Below are positions 37,588 through 51,100 of a stretch of 64,000 bases of DNA, piece after piece. A program made the translations under genes and the position numbers. How positions within the stretch are numbered: position 1 is the first letter of the stretch; each line of letters begins with the position of its first letter. A model generated the notes under the pieces. It did no database searches. It was given only the letters and a program-made list of their open reading frames with translations, and had not been told where the DNA came from. This stretch comes from Marchantia polymorpha subsp. ruderalis (taxonomy: Eukaryota > Streptophyta > Marchantiopsida > Marchantiales > Marchantiaceae): positions 22,146,501 to 22,210,500 of the forward strand of contig AP031351.1 of NCBI GenBank assembly GCA_037833965.1, written 5' to 3'.

Positions 37588-37881
37588 TACTTTCGCGCCT
37601 TCTTGGGTTACTCTTCCAAGGTTTTTTACTTTCGCGCCTTCTTGGGTTACTCTTCCAAGGTTTTTCACCGTTGCGTTGCAATTAGTAGACATATTTTTCC
37701 ATTTTCACTCCAAAGGCACTATCGGTAGTGTGGTAGAGGTTATGGAATTGTCTCCAGCTGGCCAACTTACACTTCTCACCGTTGCGTTGCAATTAGTAGA
37801 GATATTTTTCCATTTTCACTCCAAAAGCACTACCGGTAGTGTGGTAGAGGTTATGGAATTGTCTCCGGCTGGCCAACTTAG
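37588..37881. repeat. Two nested tandem duplications (39 bp and 111 bp) inside one open frame
   Basis: A 39-bp unit (TACTTTCGCGCCTTCTTGGG...) is present twice without change, at 37588-37626 and 37627-37665. Directly after it a 111-bp unit starting CACCGTTGCGTTGCAATTAG occurs at 37666-37776 and again from 37777 to about 37881 with a few substitutions. Both lengths are multiples of three, so the frame 37508-37915 (135 codons) stays open through all four copies. In the peptide this gives repeats of TFAPSWVTLPRFF and TVALQLV.IFFHFHSK. No family recognised; it may be a protein-coding relic or chance. Confidence 0.9.
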
Positions 37882-38579
37882 ACCTACGAAAACCTGGTTT
37901 TCTTATAGCCAGTAGCTTGGTGCCGGCTGCCGTAGTGTGGTAACGCCCTCAAGTGCGAGGATTTAAAACTGTACATTCATTCCAGGTACTCACGGTCCAA
38001 TAACTGTCCGGACCGAAGCCTGGAAAATTGTATGCTTTGTTCTGGCGGTGAATCTCAGTCTCGAGCAGTAATGATTCACAGAAATTTCTTTAGGGTAAAT
38101 TCTGATTCGTTTGAGTACAGATTGGCCAAAGCTAAACCATCAATATCGCTATTTTCGGGTGTAAAGCCTAAATCCGAGTACGCTTTCCCTAGTGTGTGTA
38201 CAGAGGAACAAAGAAAATTAATCTTTTGACGGGACGAAAGTGTACGAATTACACCGAGCACTTTCCAATGTTTCCCAAATCAACGAGAAATCATGAGAAT
38301 GCTGAAAATGGCTACGTAACTTTCGATATCTACCAAAGTGTGAGAAACAAAATTTGATGTCGGTGTCTTAACCTAAACAACAAACTACCAAATGGGTCTA
38401 TTATTTCTTCGCGTTTTCTTTCTTTAGTTCCACATATGCTAGCAATGACTAGAATTACATACTTTACGCAATGGAGATCTCTTCTCCAGTATGAGTCTCC
38501 TTTGTAAATATGTAACAAAGGGTAAAGATCTAAAATTTGAAAGAAATACTACCAACTTGGGTTGGAGGCACAACCAAAA

Positions 38580-38688
38580 AGGCATGCCCCTATACAAAAT
38601 ATATACGGGGCATGCCTGTATATATATATATGAATGAATCATGAATAAAAATGTGGAATATAGGGATATATATATATATATATATATT
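38580..38688. repeat. Short hairpin plus TA microsatellites
   Basis: Arms AGGCATGCCCC (38580-38590) and GGGGCATGCCT (38607-38617) are exact reverse complements around a 16-bp AT loop. A short TA run follows at about 38619-38632 and a longer one at 38666-38688. Confidence 0.85.
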
Positions 38689-39523
38689 CTAGAGTTATAG
38701 ACAATGGAATAAATAACGAAATAAAATTGTTGAAAATTGACCGTGGTTTGGTTGCCTAAGCCGGGCTTACAACGTCTTTGACAAGTTTTTGAAACAAAAT
38801 TCATCGAACAAACTTTGCGAAATCTTATTCTAAAAAAATAACAGATTTTTGGATACAAATTTTACTCTTGAATTCACGTTGAAATTGGTTCTTTCATGAA
38901 CGTAGACTTGCATTCAACTATTTTACAAAGTAGGTAATGTGGTTCTAACGGTTTAGTCCAAACTGAGCTTCATAAATACATAGAAATTTTAGAAAACTTG
39001 GAAGTGCAATTACGAGATGTCAAGAAGCGGATTGTTTGATATCTGATGCTTTTAACAAAGTATACCCCGAAGAAGTTGGATACTCTTGTGAACTACTTTA
39101 TGGAATGAGGCGTACATTAAGAGCTATTGATACAGCGCTGATTAGAAGATCATTATTGCTGGACAACGACTTGGAGAAAGATCTGTTGCCTATAGGCAAT
39201 TATCTCAAAAGCCTGCACGTAATTCTAGATGACATTCACAAGACTCTCAATTCTTTTGCTACGATTAGTGCTCATCATATGTACATGGTTCTATTTTTTT
39301 ACAATAAGTTCTTTTATGTGCATTCCTTATTCGCAAAATACATTCTATGTATAATTATGTATCTGAAACATCCAAAAATATAGAAACTTTCGGAGTATGC
39401 TCATAGAAACTTTGTGTCTGCTTATCAAATGTACATGCTGATTTAACTATCATGACAAATTTGTTAGCGTTAATGATTTTTAATTCACGTCATATCTTAT
39501 ATTTCAATCTATATTCGTATTTC

Positions 39524-39845
39524 ATACCAAGAAAGAGACAAATCGAGTTTCCAGTAAAATAGACAAGACTGTGGAGAAAGTTGAGTGATAAACAAAATCT
39601 GGTAACTTGTAATCTGTTCACCCTCTATCTGCACATACTACACACTTTTCTTCACAAAACAAAGCTAACTTGGGCTCTTAAGACATACCAAGAAAGAAAC
39701 AAATCGAATTTCCAGTAAAATAGACAAGACTGTGGAGAAAGTTGAGTGATGAACAAAATCTGGTAACTTCTAATCTGTTCAACCTCTATCTTCACGTACT
39801 ACACACTTTTCTTCACAAAAAAAAGCTAATTTGGGCTCTTAAGAC
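39524..39845. repeat. 161-bp tandem duplication
   Basis: 39524-39684 and 39685-39845 are near-identical direct copies. Both run from CATACCAAGAAAGA through CCAGTAAAATAGACAAGACT and CTTCACAAAA to GGGCTCTTAAGACAT. Differences are scattered substitutions. Separately, about 39270-39352 (CATCATATGTACATGGTT...) recurs at about 40098-40180, indicating a larger local duplication. Confidence 0.92.
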
Positions 39846-41284
39846 ATGCTCAAGGTATGTCAATGCTACTTGACTTGCAATCTCTTATATCTCCATTGTT
39901 AGACTCCAGAAGGATACGGAGGGAGTAACTCATCAGAGAGCATTGATAACATTGATAGACAAGTGTCCAATGTTCCTTGATGGAAGTAAATCTAGGTTGT
40001 ATTGTCACAGTTGAGACTAATGAAGTTTAATAGAAGGTAAACGATGAACTTCAAATTCTAAGCACCGTGAAGCATCTGAAATAAGCTGTTCTCGTGCTCA
40101 TCATATGTACATGGTTTTTATTTTCTTACACTAAGTTCTTCTATGTGCATTCTTTATTTGTGGAATACATTCTATGTATTGTAGGAAGTCTCATATGGCT
40201 GGTGAAAGTATTTTGATGTACTCTCTTGAAGTGTTTTAGTCCGAGCATGAATAAGCAAATGGATCTTTCTGGGGACTTGTTTGTACAGCGAGTATCTATG
40301 TTCACGTCTATTTTGAATATTTTAGTAGTCACGTCGATGAAAGGTATGAAAACTTACTGAGGATGTAATTCTGTGTTATAGGAGTCTTGTCTTTCTAGTT
40401 CACATTATGGCAAAAAATCTACAGTGTTAGGACAAGAGAGTATACTTTAAGCTAGCTAAAGTGTTTATCATACCAATCTTTTTATCATAATGTTGATATT
40501 GACTATACAGAGACGTACTTAAGCACAAACTAAAAGTCTGTTTTATGTTCCAACACCTTGAATTCATTTTTGCTTCTAGGTCTTAGATGGTGGTTTTCTG
40601 TGTCGTGATGAGTTTGGCTCGTATTTGTAGGATCTAGTCTACAATTGCTTCCTTATTCGTAGCTTTTGTTCATGACCTAAACATATCGGCGAGGATTGCT
40701 TCTTTCACGAGTGATGTCGTTTTTTAAGAAATCTGTATCACAGAAATTAGTCAATCAGAAGTCTTATTGACTAATGTCCATCAAGAGTCTTTACAAGTTT
40801 ACAGTGTTTTCTTCTTCGTTTTTTGTCCGGTACAGTTAAATGAATTCTCTAATCTAGTATAAATATCTAGCTTCAATATACAAAAAATTGATTGCCTTTA
40901 CTTTGACTTTCATACTTCAATGTTTGGTCACATGATAGCTATATTTAAAACTTTTGAGTGTGGAGTTGTTGTAGAAGATCTTTACATAGATTTCAACACC
41001 ATTGAAACAAGTTGTGCAATTCTTTTAGTTTAAAACCAAGGTAGCAGAGAGAAGCATCGTTCAATAAATTCCAAAAAGAACTCTTATACTCCATCATTGA
41101 TTGTGAATTCATTGTCCCTTGAAGTGGAAGTTGAAAGCGAAGCAGCAACAATCTCATCATCATCACAACCAATGTCTAGACTTGAAATAGAGATATTACA
41201 AGGATGAAAAGAAGCATATGAGGTGATAAATCCAAGATGTCATTATTTTTATTGTTCATTTGAATTGGAAATCGCTACTTTGCA

Positions 41285-42648
41285 ATGTGTGAACATTGTA
41301 GAGAGTTGCATGATGGCAAGCTTGATAAGTTGGAACATCATGTTTTGCGTCGATGTACTTTGAATTTCAAAAGTATTGAATATATGCGTATCGTCAAAAG
41401 ATCTTCAAAGAGGCAACAAAAGTGTTTGTTGGAACTTGAAGATCAATTCAAGGACGTCAGCGATGTGACGCTAACAATCAAAGGATGGGAAGATGTTTCG
41501 AACAACTTGATATACTTTATGATTGTCATTACCAGCACTAGACAATGGATCTTGGATATAGTACATTTTACAAGTAGGCCGACAGCAAATGCATTGCTAC
41601 AACAATTGATACTGTCAACTTACAAAAATCTTCATCGGTTGACAGCAATTGTTGACATTATTTCCATTATTGCCAAAGTTTTCATTATTGGATTACACAA
41701 TTCGAAACATGGGGTCAAAAAAACAAAATTCTGACGTTTTTATCAAGTTTCAGTGAAACACGATAGTATTCAGTCGTGTTTGTATATATTGGTGTTGCAT
41801 CATATCACAAAGGTCTTCAACACTACGTGGACAAGTCAAAGCTAGCCAACGAACTATCAATCAACAAGGATATTTTTAATTTGATGAATGACGATTATCA
41901 CTTTGCAATCAATAAGAAAATTAGCAAGCTCATCAAGCCGATCGTCGACAGAATAGCTCGTCTTGAGCAAAGTTTCATAACATTAGATCAAGTCTTTGCC
42001 GAGCTGATCAATTTGTACATAACAGTGAAGGACGTGAACGTTACCGAGAATTGCAGTAGCTTCAAGATTCACATTATCAAAACTATCAGAAAGAGAGCTT
42101 CTAAATCCAATCTATTTTGTAGATCTGTTTTTGAATCTTAAGTATCAATCCGTTGCCATCTCCATGAAGAAAACCTACAATGACATTCGAAAAGATATTG
42201 CAATTCTCGCAACATGATGGAAGTTCACCAAGAAGTAAACTATCTTATTGCTAGCAGAATTAAATGACTACATCAATCAGAGTGTAGTCTTCATCAACAA
42301 TTCAAACAAGGATTCCGCGATGAATTTTTGGCAATTTGTTGTTGGTGCAAAGACTTTGCGTGTGTTTGCAATGAAACTTTTTTTCATCACTCATCATAAT
42401 GCCATAGTGGAGAGATTGTTTTTGCAAAATTATCACTGTCATAGACTAAAATTCATAACCGCATGACGGTGAAACGAATGAAAATGCTTTTCATCTTCAA
42501 ATCCAATCTTAAGGAGCATTCAAAACACTCTTCAACGTCATCCCGATTATTGATCATAGATCAAGAAATTTCCTTCAGCATAGCACTTGAAGACGATGAA
42601 ATTTTTTCTATGATGCCAACGGATGAATTGTCTTTGGAAGTTTTGTAG
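41285..42648 (+). pseudogene. Decayed hAT-superfamily transposase
   Basis: DNA transposon remnant in at least four pieces with frame changes between them. 41285-41734: a possible BED-like C2HC zinc finger (CEHC...HHVLRRC), then the DUF659-type block at about 41465-41620 (LTIKGWEDVSNN, LDIVHFTSRPTANALLQQL). 41776-42141 (another frame): the central region with FAINKKISKLIKPIVDRI and RLEQSFITLDQVF. 42248-42466 (third piece): the start of the hAT dimerisation domain (FWQFV, LRVFAMKLFFITHHNAIVE, RLF). 42463-42648 (shifted frame): MTVKRMKMLFIFKSNLKEH and an acidic tail ending at TAG. Stops at 41734 and 42141 and the frame shift near 42463 prevent a full protein. The region between zinc finger and DUF659 block looks deleted. 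Terminal inverted repeats and target duplications were not identified. Family call rests on motif order and spacing. Confidence 0.78.
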
Positions 42649-42879
42649 CTTACTTTGGAGTATAAAGATAATTTTCAAGGATATTTGATATGTGTTGTGA
42701 TTTTCTCAAGTACAAACTAGAGTCATCTTCAAATGTCATCATGGCTACAGTGAAGAAAGAGGTGGAAATAATAGATGAAGAATAGTGGAGTTTATATGAT
42801 TTGTTATCTTGAAAATTTTTGTATTATATTTTCATGGCAAAAGTCAACTCTAAACTATATACGATGAGATACTATGTAA

Positions 42880-44290
42880 CTCACACTTGTTTGCACTTTC
42901 AATTTACTAAGTGGTTGTTTGGTTTCATTGTTTTGTTTAGTTTAGAATTGTATACTGTGAAATGACTATATCTGAGATGGGCTATAATTAACACATGTTT
43001 GCACTTTTGATAAATTAAGTGGTTCTTTGGTTTCATTGTTTTGTTTAGTTTAGAATTGTATACTGGGAAATGACTATATTCGAGATGTGCTTTAATTGAC
43101 ACATGTTTGCACTTTGATAAACTATGTGGTTGTTTGATTTCATTGTTTTGTTTAGTTCAGGATGATATAGATGAGATGACTATATTTGAGATGGGCTATA
43201 ATTCACATCTGTTTGCAATTTTGAATTTAGAGGTGATTTTTTGGTATCATTTAGTTTGAGACTACGTATTTTTTTTTGATTGCCAACAATTTTGTAGGTG
43301 TTGAAAATATGACAAGATTCATTTCTTACTATGAGTAGTGTTGTATGGCACTATATATTGTGAGATGATTATGTCTCAGATGGATTATAATTGACACCTC
43401 TTTGCACTTTTGATTTAGGAAGTGATTTTCTAGTTTTATTTAGTTCAAGATTGTGTATTATTTTTTGATTGCCAAAACTTTTGTAGGTGTTGAAAATATG
43501 ACAAGATTCATTTATTGCTGTGAGTTATGTTGTTTGAAATTGTATATTGTGAGATGACTATATCTAGAATGGGCTATAATTGAAACCTGTTTGCACTTTT
43601 GATTTATAAAGTGATTTTCTGGTTTTATTTAGTTTGGGATTGCGTATTATTTTTTGATTGCCAAAACTTCTGCAGGTGTTGAGAATATGACAATATTCAT
43701 TTCGTGCTGTGAGTTGTGTCGTTCGAGACTGTGTACTACGAGATGACTATACCTGAGATGATTTATAATTGACACCTTCTTGCACTTTTGATTTGTGAAG
43801 TGATATTTTGGTTTTTTTTGTTTGGAATTGCGTATTATTTTTTGATTGCCAAAACTTTTGCAGGTGTCGAGATCATGACCAGATTCATTTTTTACTATGA
43901 GCTGTGTTGTTCAACAATGTATAATGTGAGATTGCTATACGTGAGATTATCTATTTTTGACACCTTGTTGCACTTTTGATTTATGAAGTGATTTTTTGGT
44001 TTTATTTAGTTCGGTACTGTGTATTATTTTTTGATTGTCAAAACTTCCGCAGGTGTCGAGATCATGACAAGATTCATGTTTTACTATGAGCTGTGTTGTT
44101 CAACAATGTATAATGTGAGATTACTATACATGAGATGATCTATTATTGACATCTTGTTGCACTTTTGATTTATGAAGTGATTTTTTGGTTTTATTTAGTT
44201 TGGTACTGTGTATTATTTTTTGATTGTCAAAACTTCTGCAAGTGTTGAGAATATGACAAGATTCATTTTTTATTGTGAGTTGTGTTGGAA
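42880..44290. repeat. Composite satellite: about 110-bp units passing into about 189-bp units
   Basis: The anchor TTTGCACTTTTGATTTA or a variant recurs at about 42890, 43001, 43108, 43216, 43404, 43592, 43782, 43970 and 44159. Spacing is about 107-111 bp for the first units, then about 188-190 bp. The longer units carry an extra block of about 79 bp (TTTTTTGATTGCCAAAACTT ... GTTGAAAATATGACAAGATTC). A further partial copy lies at about 45195-45280. The array begins about 230 bp after the hAT remnant, so it may be part of that element or an unrelated array that expanded beside it. Confidence 0.9.
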
Positions 44291-47200
44291 GTTTTGGACT
44301 CAAAATTAGTACATCGTCACGTCTGCGTCATTTTTTAAATTTTTGTGCAGATACAAAACTTTTCATGAATTCACTTCCTAGGTTTAAATATTGTCTGCAA
44401 TAGTGAAATGTTTGCTTGATGGAGTGAAGGCTTTTGAAGGAGCCAGACCAAATAGTCAAAACATCAGAGGTTCAGATCGGACAACTAATGTTGAATATGG
44501 GCTATCTCTTCTCCCTCAATACATAGCAGAAGATAGACAAGTAAAGATGTACACACTCCTCCACTGTGCAGGTGCATACAACTAGTTATGATCGCAATCA
44601 AGTACATCCATATGTAATCAGGAGATAGACTCAGATTTGACACGGTTCATGTCGGTGTAGTCTTACTTTAACCTCATGTCAAAAACTTGTATAGAATGTA
44701 TACCTAGCTATTTAAAGTATGATGGAAGAGCATTAGATTTTTGAATACAAAACTTATACCATGATTGTTTATTACTCGCTGAATGAAGTTAAGAGTTTAA
44801 TAGAAAACCAACATATTTGCTTTGTTATCAGTTAACATTGATGTTGATGTATCTAGGACAAAATTGTTGTCAATTATTTCATTGATGGTGTGAAAGAGAA
44901 TCTTATGCAAATTTACTTTCTTTCTTTGTGTGAGGGATAGTGCTTGGTTTAATTATCAAAGAAAGTGTATTGTTGGCTGGAATATTGGGAATATTATCCT
45001 AGATTTATCTGACGGCACGGAAAATATATTTTTAATGACGATCAGTCCATTGATCAAAGTATGTCTTCTTAATAAGTTAATAATTCTATATGATCTGCTT
45101 TTACCCCTATTTTTTGTTTTTTTATACTATGTGTAGTGCAATAATAGTCATCCTCACCACAGAGTGTCAAGTTGAGCTTACGTTGCCCGCTTATAATGTG
45201 TATACTGTGAGATGGTCTATAATTAACACATGTTTGCACAATCCAATTACGAAGTGGTTTTCTAGTTTTCTGGTTATTGTTTTGAACCTATCATATATGC
45301 AGATTATCCACATTTTCCTTGACTAATGTACTAAAACAAACCTTTTGTTCACGTGAACTTGTGTATTTGAAGTGCAAGAGGCCACAAAAAGTGCAGACGT
45401 TTCACAACAACACTCAAAATGTAGTGTAGTGATATAGTGCATGTGTAAACTTCTCTGGTGTAGTGGTCTAGTACTCAGAATCTGATGTAGTGGTATAGTG
45501 CATATGGAGATCATCTCACAATATATTGTGTAATAATTACATTTGAGTTAGAGTTAGTTATTATAAGTACATTTACGTATTATACTTACATTTATGTATA
45601 CTTTGTATATACTGCAAAGTACATATTGTGATATGTGCATGCCTTTTGATCTTGAAAGGGAACATGAGCATGCTTGTAAAAATTTTGTCGTGCCTCCAAC
45701 CCTTCTCTCAAGTAACTGCTTTTATATTTGCATGAGAACATGGGTCTCCATTACAACCTGGCTATTTTTCAATAATATAATAACTATGAACTCTTGAATT
45801 AGTTGTTAAGAAGTGCTGATAAATCAGAATTTAGGTTTTTGTCTTATTTATAATTTAGATTCTTCTGACACAAAACTGGTTGAAGAATTTGTTTGATTTA
45901 GTGAACTTGTATATTGCAACGATCTTTACTTTCTTTGATTTATATTCTTTACTTAGTCGATTCCTTGGACCGACATTTCTCCAAATTACTTATATTTGTT
46001 AATTTCTCCACCAGTGATAAAGCATCCATCACTCTCTTATTCTCCCAAATGAACACTTAGGATTGTCATCGTTACCAAAGTTTTGCTCCAAGATTGACTG
46101 CAAAACTTATACAAGAGTTATATTTCTTTTGTGTAAATCACTTCGTTTGCAAATATTCTGATCATGATACAAAGGGATGGAGCAATCCCCATTTTGCCAA
46201 CTAGACCAGGGGCAATGTGATACCAAAAGGAGCTATACATATTTCTTAAATGATTGTGAGGTATTTCATCTCTTCCGATAACAAAGTTAGCTTTCATTGA
46301 AGGTCAAAGAGCTTTTAACATTTTGATTCCTTAAGATAAACATTTCTCAAGACCTCTATGCTTCTTAATGTCACACCTTTTCTCCTCGTTTTCTTGAATA
46401 ATTTTGAACTACGAATATTCAAGGAGATTATTCAATTACTCGATAAATATCTTCCCACTTCACATTCTAATAAGTTGATCTATAACATAAAATTGATCAT
46501 ATTTACCTATTCAATTAGAGTTAGAAGCACTCATTATTTGGTTTTCCAACCACACAATGACTAATTTCAACTCCAATGTGCTCAAATGTATGCTAACGCC
46601 AGCTGTCTATTTCATGAAATATATTAAAGACAAACTCAAGCTTGCTTGTTTACATGATTTTCATATTTGAATGTCGACAAGGAGATCAACTTTTCTGTGT
46701 CTCAATCACACATAAGATGTCATTGTAATATTATGCAAACAAAGTAATTCACAATATATTTTTTCTGCTAGAATAAACCTTGATGAACATCTTATGATTC
46801 ACCCATGCTTGATAAAATTATAGGTCAACTTCAATATAGAGGCAATTAAAAAGTGTGTGAGCATATCACTGTATAAGTCAAACAAACATACATATAAACA
46901 ATTCATTTGAAAAAATCATTTTGGATCAAACAATCTTATGAACAGTTTTTCTAAGAATGTTTCTCATTAAATGTGATCTTCATAATGCCATAATACATGA
47001 TCTTCCTTAAGTTGATAGAAACTCATGAAAATGTTTATAACTTGATAAATTAAATTCATCACATTTATGATATCAATTTTGAAGACCTTAATATCTATTT
47101 GAATGCAGATAATGTATTTAAAAAGTACATAAATTCAAAGTATCATGACTTTATAATCTAAATTTTGTTGGAGGCATCAATGATACACTATTTACTATGA

Positions 47201-48162
47201 TACGATCCTATTACAAGAATGAAAATCAAGATATTGCTAGGCTAGAACAGCAAGCCAGTGAAGAATACCACATTTTAAATCTAAAGTATCCATATAACCC
47301 AGTTCGAACGATTACAAACAGCGAAACATATAGAAAAACATCAACAAACGTGATTGATATTATGGGGATAAGGTTAGCTGGTGCTCTCTTATGAACAACG
47401 AAAACATGTTGCATGACATATGATATATAAATATAGTACAATATAACAATATAATCTATACACAAGTTTAGAAGGTGGAATCCTTGTCATATAAAATGAT
47501 GATTTTTTTCACATTCTCTCATTAACATGTAAAATGTATTTCGATAATTTCACACAAATGTACAGATGAAGTAGTTATATCAAGACACATCAACCTCATT
47601 ACTTTTGAACAATCCACACTTCGTCGCGAAAGCAAATATCACTCATGAAATTTTGATGAACTAAATTCAATCTTCTAATGGATGACTAGTTAGATAAATC
47701 TACCACATACAAGACCGATGAACATCCAGATGTATAGATGAAGTAAAAGCATACCCTAATCTATGTAAAATTAGTGGATCGAGCTAAGAAACACTAGGAG
47801 AATGCTCGCCAGAGAAGAGAGTACATGAGTCAAGGATCAGTGAGATCCACGAGGAGTAAGGATGGAAAACTAAAAGGTAATTTCAAGACCTTTAGTACAA
47901 TTCGTTGACAAGGAATAGAAACAACTCTTACGGTAGTAAGAGTAGTAGGCGTAAAACGCCTCGACTTTGTAATAAGAGAAAATGCGAAGAGAGGGGAGAG
48001 AGAATTAGACAACTCCAGCATTAGGGTAGAGATTTAGTGGTAGGGCCAAGTACTGTTCTGTACACTGCAGTAGTTCACGATCGATCGATCGATGCGTTTG
48101 CAGGGTGGCACACGTCTCGATTGGCAAGAAACCGTTTTTGATGTGTCTCGCAGATTTTGAAA
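44291..48162. other. Intergenic, AT-rich, no gene recognised
   Basis: Contains a partial copy of the neighbouring satellite at about 45195-45280 and short direct repeats near 45420-45500 (GTAGTG.TATAGTGCAT). Otherwise it holds only short frames full of stops. From about 47.8 kb composition rises towards the DNAAF5 gene. A short GATC/CGAT run at about 48079-48093 lies in its probable 5' UTR. Confidence 0.6.
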
Positions 48163-51100
48163 ATGGAGGTCGTCGAACAAGCTTTTGTTCAGAAGCTGCA
48201 GAGAGATTTAAATTGCCTCTCTGATCCTGATCGCAGTGTTCGGAAGAGGGCTATTGAGAGGTTGCAAAAGCGGTTGTTGAATGGGGATCCCGGAGAAGGT
48301 GCCCCATCGCCAGGCGTTATTCAGGTGGCTGGCCGAACTTACTTGTGCAAGTGGCGCCGTCTTTTTTTTGCAAAGATCACTGTATATATATTTCGGCAAT
48401 TTTCTCGAAATTTGTAGGCCATTTGTCGAGGCCTCTTCTTGAGCAACAGTCTGATTAGTACCAAGACCTGTTACCGGCCTAGAATATGAAGATCATATGT
48501 GGAAGTCTTATGAGACATAATTGTCAAGCAGTCACAATCGTACTGGTGGCTGTAGAGCATATTGGCCCTTCCGATTTCTGTCCACTTACATTTTCTGTCA
48601 TAGTGGTACATGCTCAAGGTTTAGAATTCTGAAGAGAGCTGTATCTGTGACTCACGGGCGTTCGCTAAAAATCATTTAAGAATCAATGTACAGTACTTCT
48701 GAATTCGTCCACATTGCAATGACCTTCCTTCGAAATGATCAAGGATTAAAAAATAGCCCTGAACGTTTAACTCATTTCAGAACCCCAGAATTTGAACATG
48801 ATATCCGGGTGTGTACATACAGGCAGCGTGGGATGACGTAATTTTACGTCTTCTTCTGAGAACTGTGAATGACCCTGTGGAGAAATGTCGCGAGCTTGGA
48901 ATTCAGCTCATCAAGTCAGCTGTCAAAGTCGTGCCTCAGGTCTGGTTTTCAGTTCTTTGAATTTGATACTCGTTTTATATGTGCTAAAGTAATCAAATTC
49001 ACTTCCATTCTTAGGAACTGGACATGGAATTACACCTTACATTTGGGAGTCACCTATTTCAAGCAGATTTGAAGATTAAATTTTCTAACAGCAGCTAGCT
49101 TTGGTTCTACTGGTATGCGGAGGCAGCTGTAAGTAAACTTTTGACGTTGGAACAATTGTCACGCAATGATAATGTTTTGAAGCGTTCCTTAAAGCGGAGA
49201 GTGATGCAGGTGGGGAAGACCATCGCTTTAGTGGTCCCATCTGTCGCCGAGAGAATGGGTGTGTTTGAAACTTTTCTCTCCGTTGTGATTTCAGTAAATT
49301 ATTTCTCTCCACATAGTCTGAGATTTCCATGCCTCTTTCCGTGTTGACTGTTCTTTTTCCTTTCTCATCTCATCTATATTACGTTCTTTATCCAGGGCAA
49401 CTTCCATTTCTTGAAGAATCTGAGGAGATTAGACTTCAGCTGGTGGAACTGACCGTTGCCATATTGTCGGCTGACTATCGTGCCGATGAATGTCATGCGG
49501 TAGCGGATAATCTGGTAAAGGTATGATGAGGTCAAGAACCAACCCTTGTGATAAAATATCAAACTGATAAAGTTTTGGGACTTCAAAGTTCTCCTGCAGA
49601 TAGAACTTTATGATGAAGAATATCGTTTCTGTTAGAAGGAGCTAACACAAGCTAATTGAAGATAGAGATTCGGAAATTCTGGGATATAGATTATAGTTAC
49701 ATAATCTGATATCAAGTTATTGTTCACTCAAGACAAATTGTATCTTCGTTTGACGCATTACCTTGTACGGCTAGTGTGGGAACAAAGAGTAGTATTTACA
49801 GTTGACTGACATAGTACTATTTTGCAGTTTTTGATCTCAGCATTAGCTGATCCTTTTCATGAGATCAAGAAAGGTGTGTGTAAAGCAGTTGTGCTTATAT
49901 GTACACGTTCTCCTCAAACGCTTGAGGGAAAGACAGAGCCACTTCTTCGAGCCTTACTGCTGAACATCACCCACACTCACTCACGGGTACTTCTTCCTCT
50001 ATTTTGTCTGTATGTATGAACAGAAACTGCACTTTACTTTCCTTTTGATCATGTGTGCCCACGCATACAAGCCTACTTATCGGATTTTAGTATTCTACAG
50101 AGTAATATTGCTTTGGACTTAGATTGAGGTTCCGTTGGGCAGGTTCGGTTGGCAGTACTTCAAGCTGTCGATGAAGTTGTGATATGTGGACTACCAGCTG
50201 GAACCGTCTCGAGCCTTCTGGCACCTTCTGTGAAATCTCTTGCCTTTGATCGGTCACTCAGCGTGAGAGAGGTAAGTTATACCAGGAAAACATCTTGCAG
50301 TCTTCTGGTCACCAATCATCACATGCGAGTTTATCATATCATAAGTTCTCTATATTTTAGAATCCAGAGTACTAAAGAAGTTCAAAAATCATTGCAACTA
50401 CAGCACCATATGTGGAAGTCTCGCGGTCTTCGCGGACGACACTGTCTTGGTAGGAGGTTCTTCAAACGGACTGGAACTGAATGAAAAGTACAGTGGAAGG
50501 GTTTGTGCGGAATTTGATCATGATGAAAATTTAAAAAAAGAAACTTGTCACAATTGCAGATTGTTTGTGGATATTCTTCAAAGTTTTTCTGAAATGTCCA
50601 CAGCTTGTTCTGTTCTGGCTATTGGCAGGCCTTCTTTCCTGCTGTTGCTCGATGGCTCGGATATGGCGACCATCCTTCTAAAGAGAGAGTTAGTCTTTCA
50701 TGTCAGAAGAAAGACCTGATTGTAAACATACCGTGTCTATTGCCCCTATTACTTCTTGGAATCACCGATGAGTCTCCTGACCTAGCCGGGGGATCACTTT
50801 CTTTAGTGGAAGAAGTTGGTCGCGAGTATGAAGAAAATGCGTTTTTACGAAATCCTTCTCCCGACAAGGTCAGTCAACCTTCGTCCCACTATATGCTCAG
50901 TCTGCTTAGCTTACCTACTTTCGTTCCACAGAACTATGTTCGACTCTCTTCTATCGAAGTTTATCTGCCGTCGTGCGCACTTTGACAGCGTGGTTTACAG
51001 ATGATGGTAGAGACAGAGGACGAGATGACCCCGAGGGGTTTAACAGGTGTAGGAGACTGCTCAATGGTGGATGTTGAAGAGAGAAACGACGCTGATTTTC

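Larger units (their letters stand above)
36681..41284. other. Repeat-rich intergenic region, no host gene recognised
   Basis: Follows the RING gene. It contains tandem duplications at 37588-37881, a small hairpin at 38580-38617 with adjoining TA microsatellites, a 161-bp duplication (39524-39845), and a repeated segment at about 39270-39352 and 40098-40180. Open frames (37508-37915, 38032-38229, 39036-39383) match no family I recognise; the last needs a TTG start. Probably transposon-derived or degenerate DNA. Confidence 0.5.

Noticed and set aside
39036..39383. 115-codon plus-strand frame with helical-looking peptide
   Set aside because: Needs a TTG start, the upstream frame is closed, and no family is recognised.
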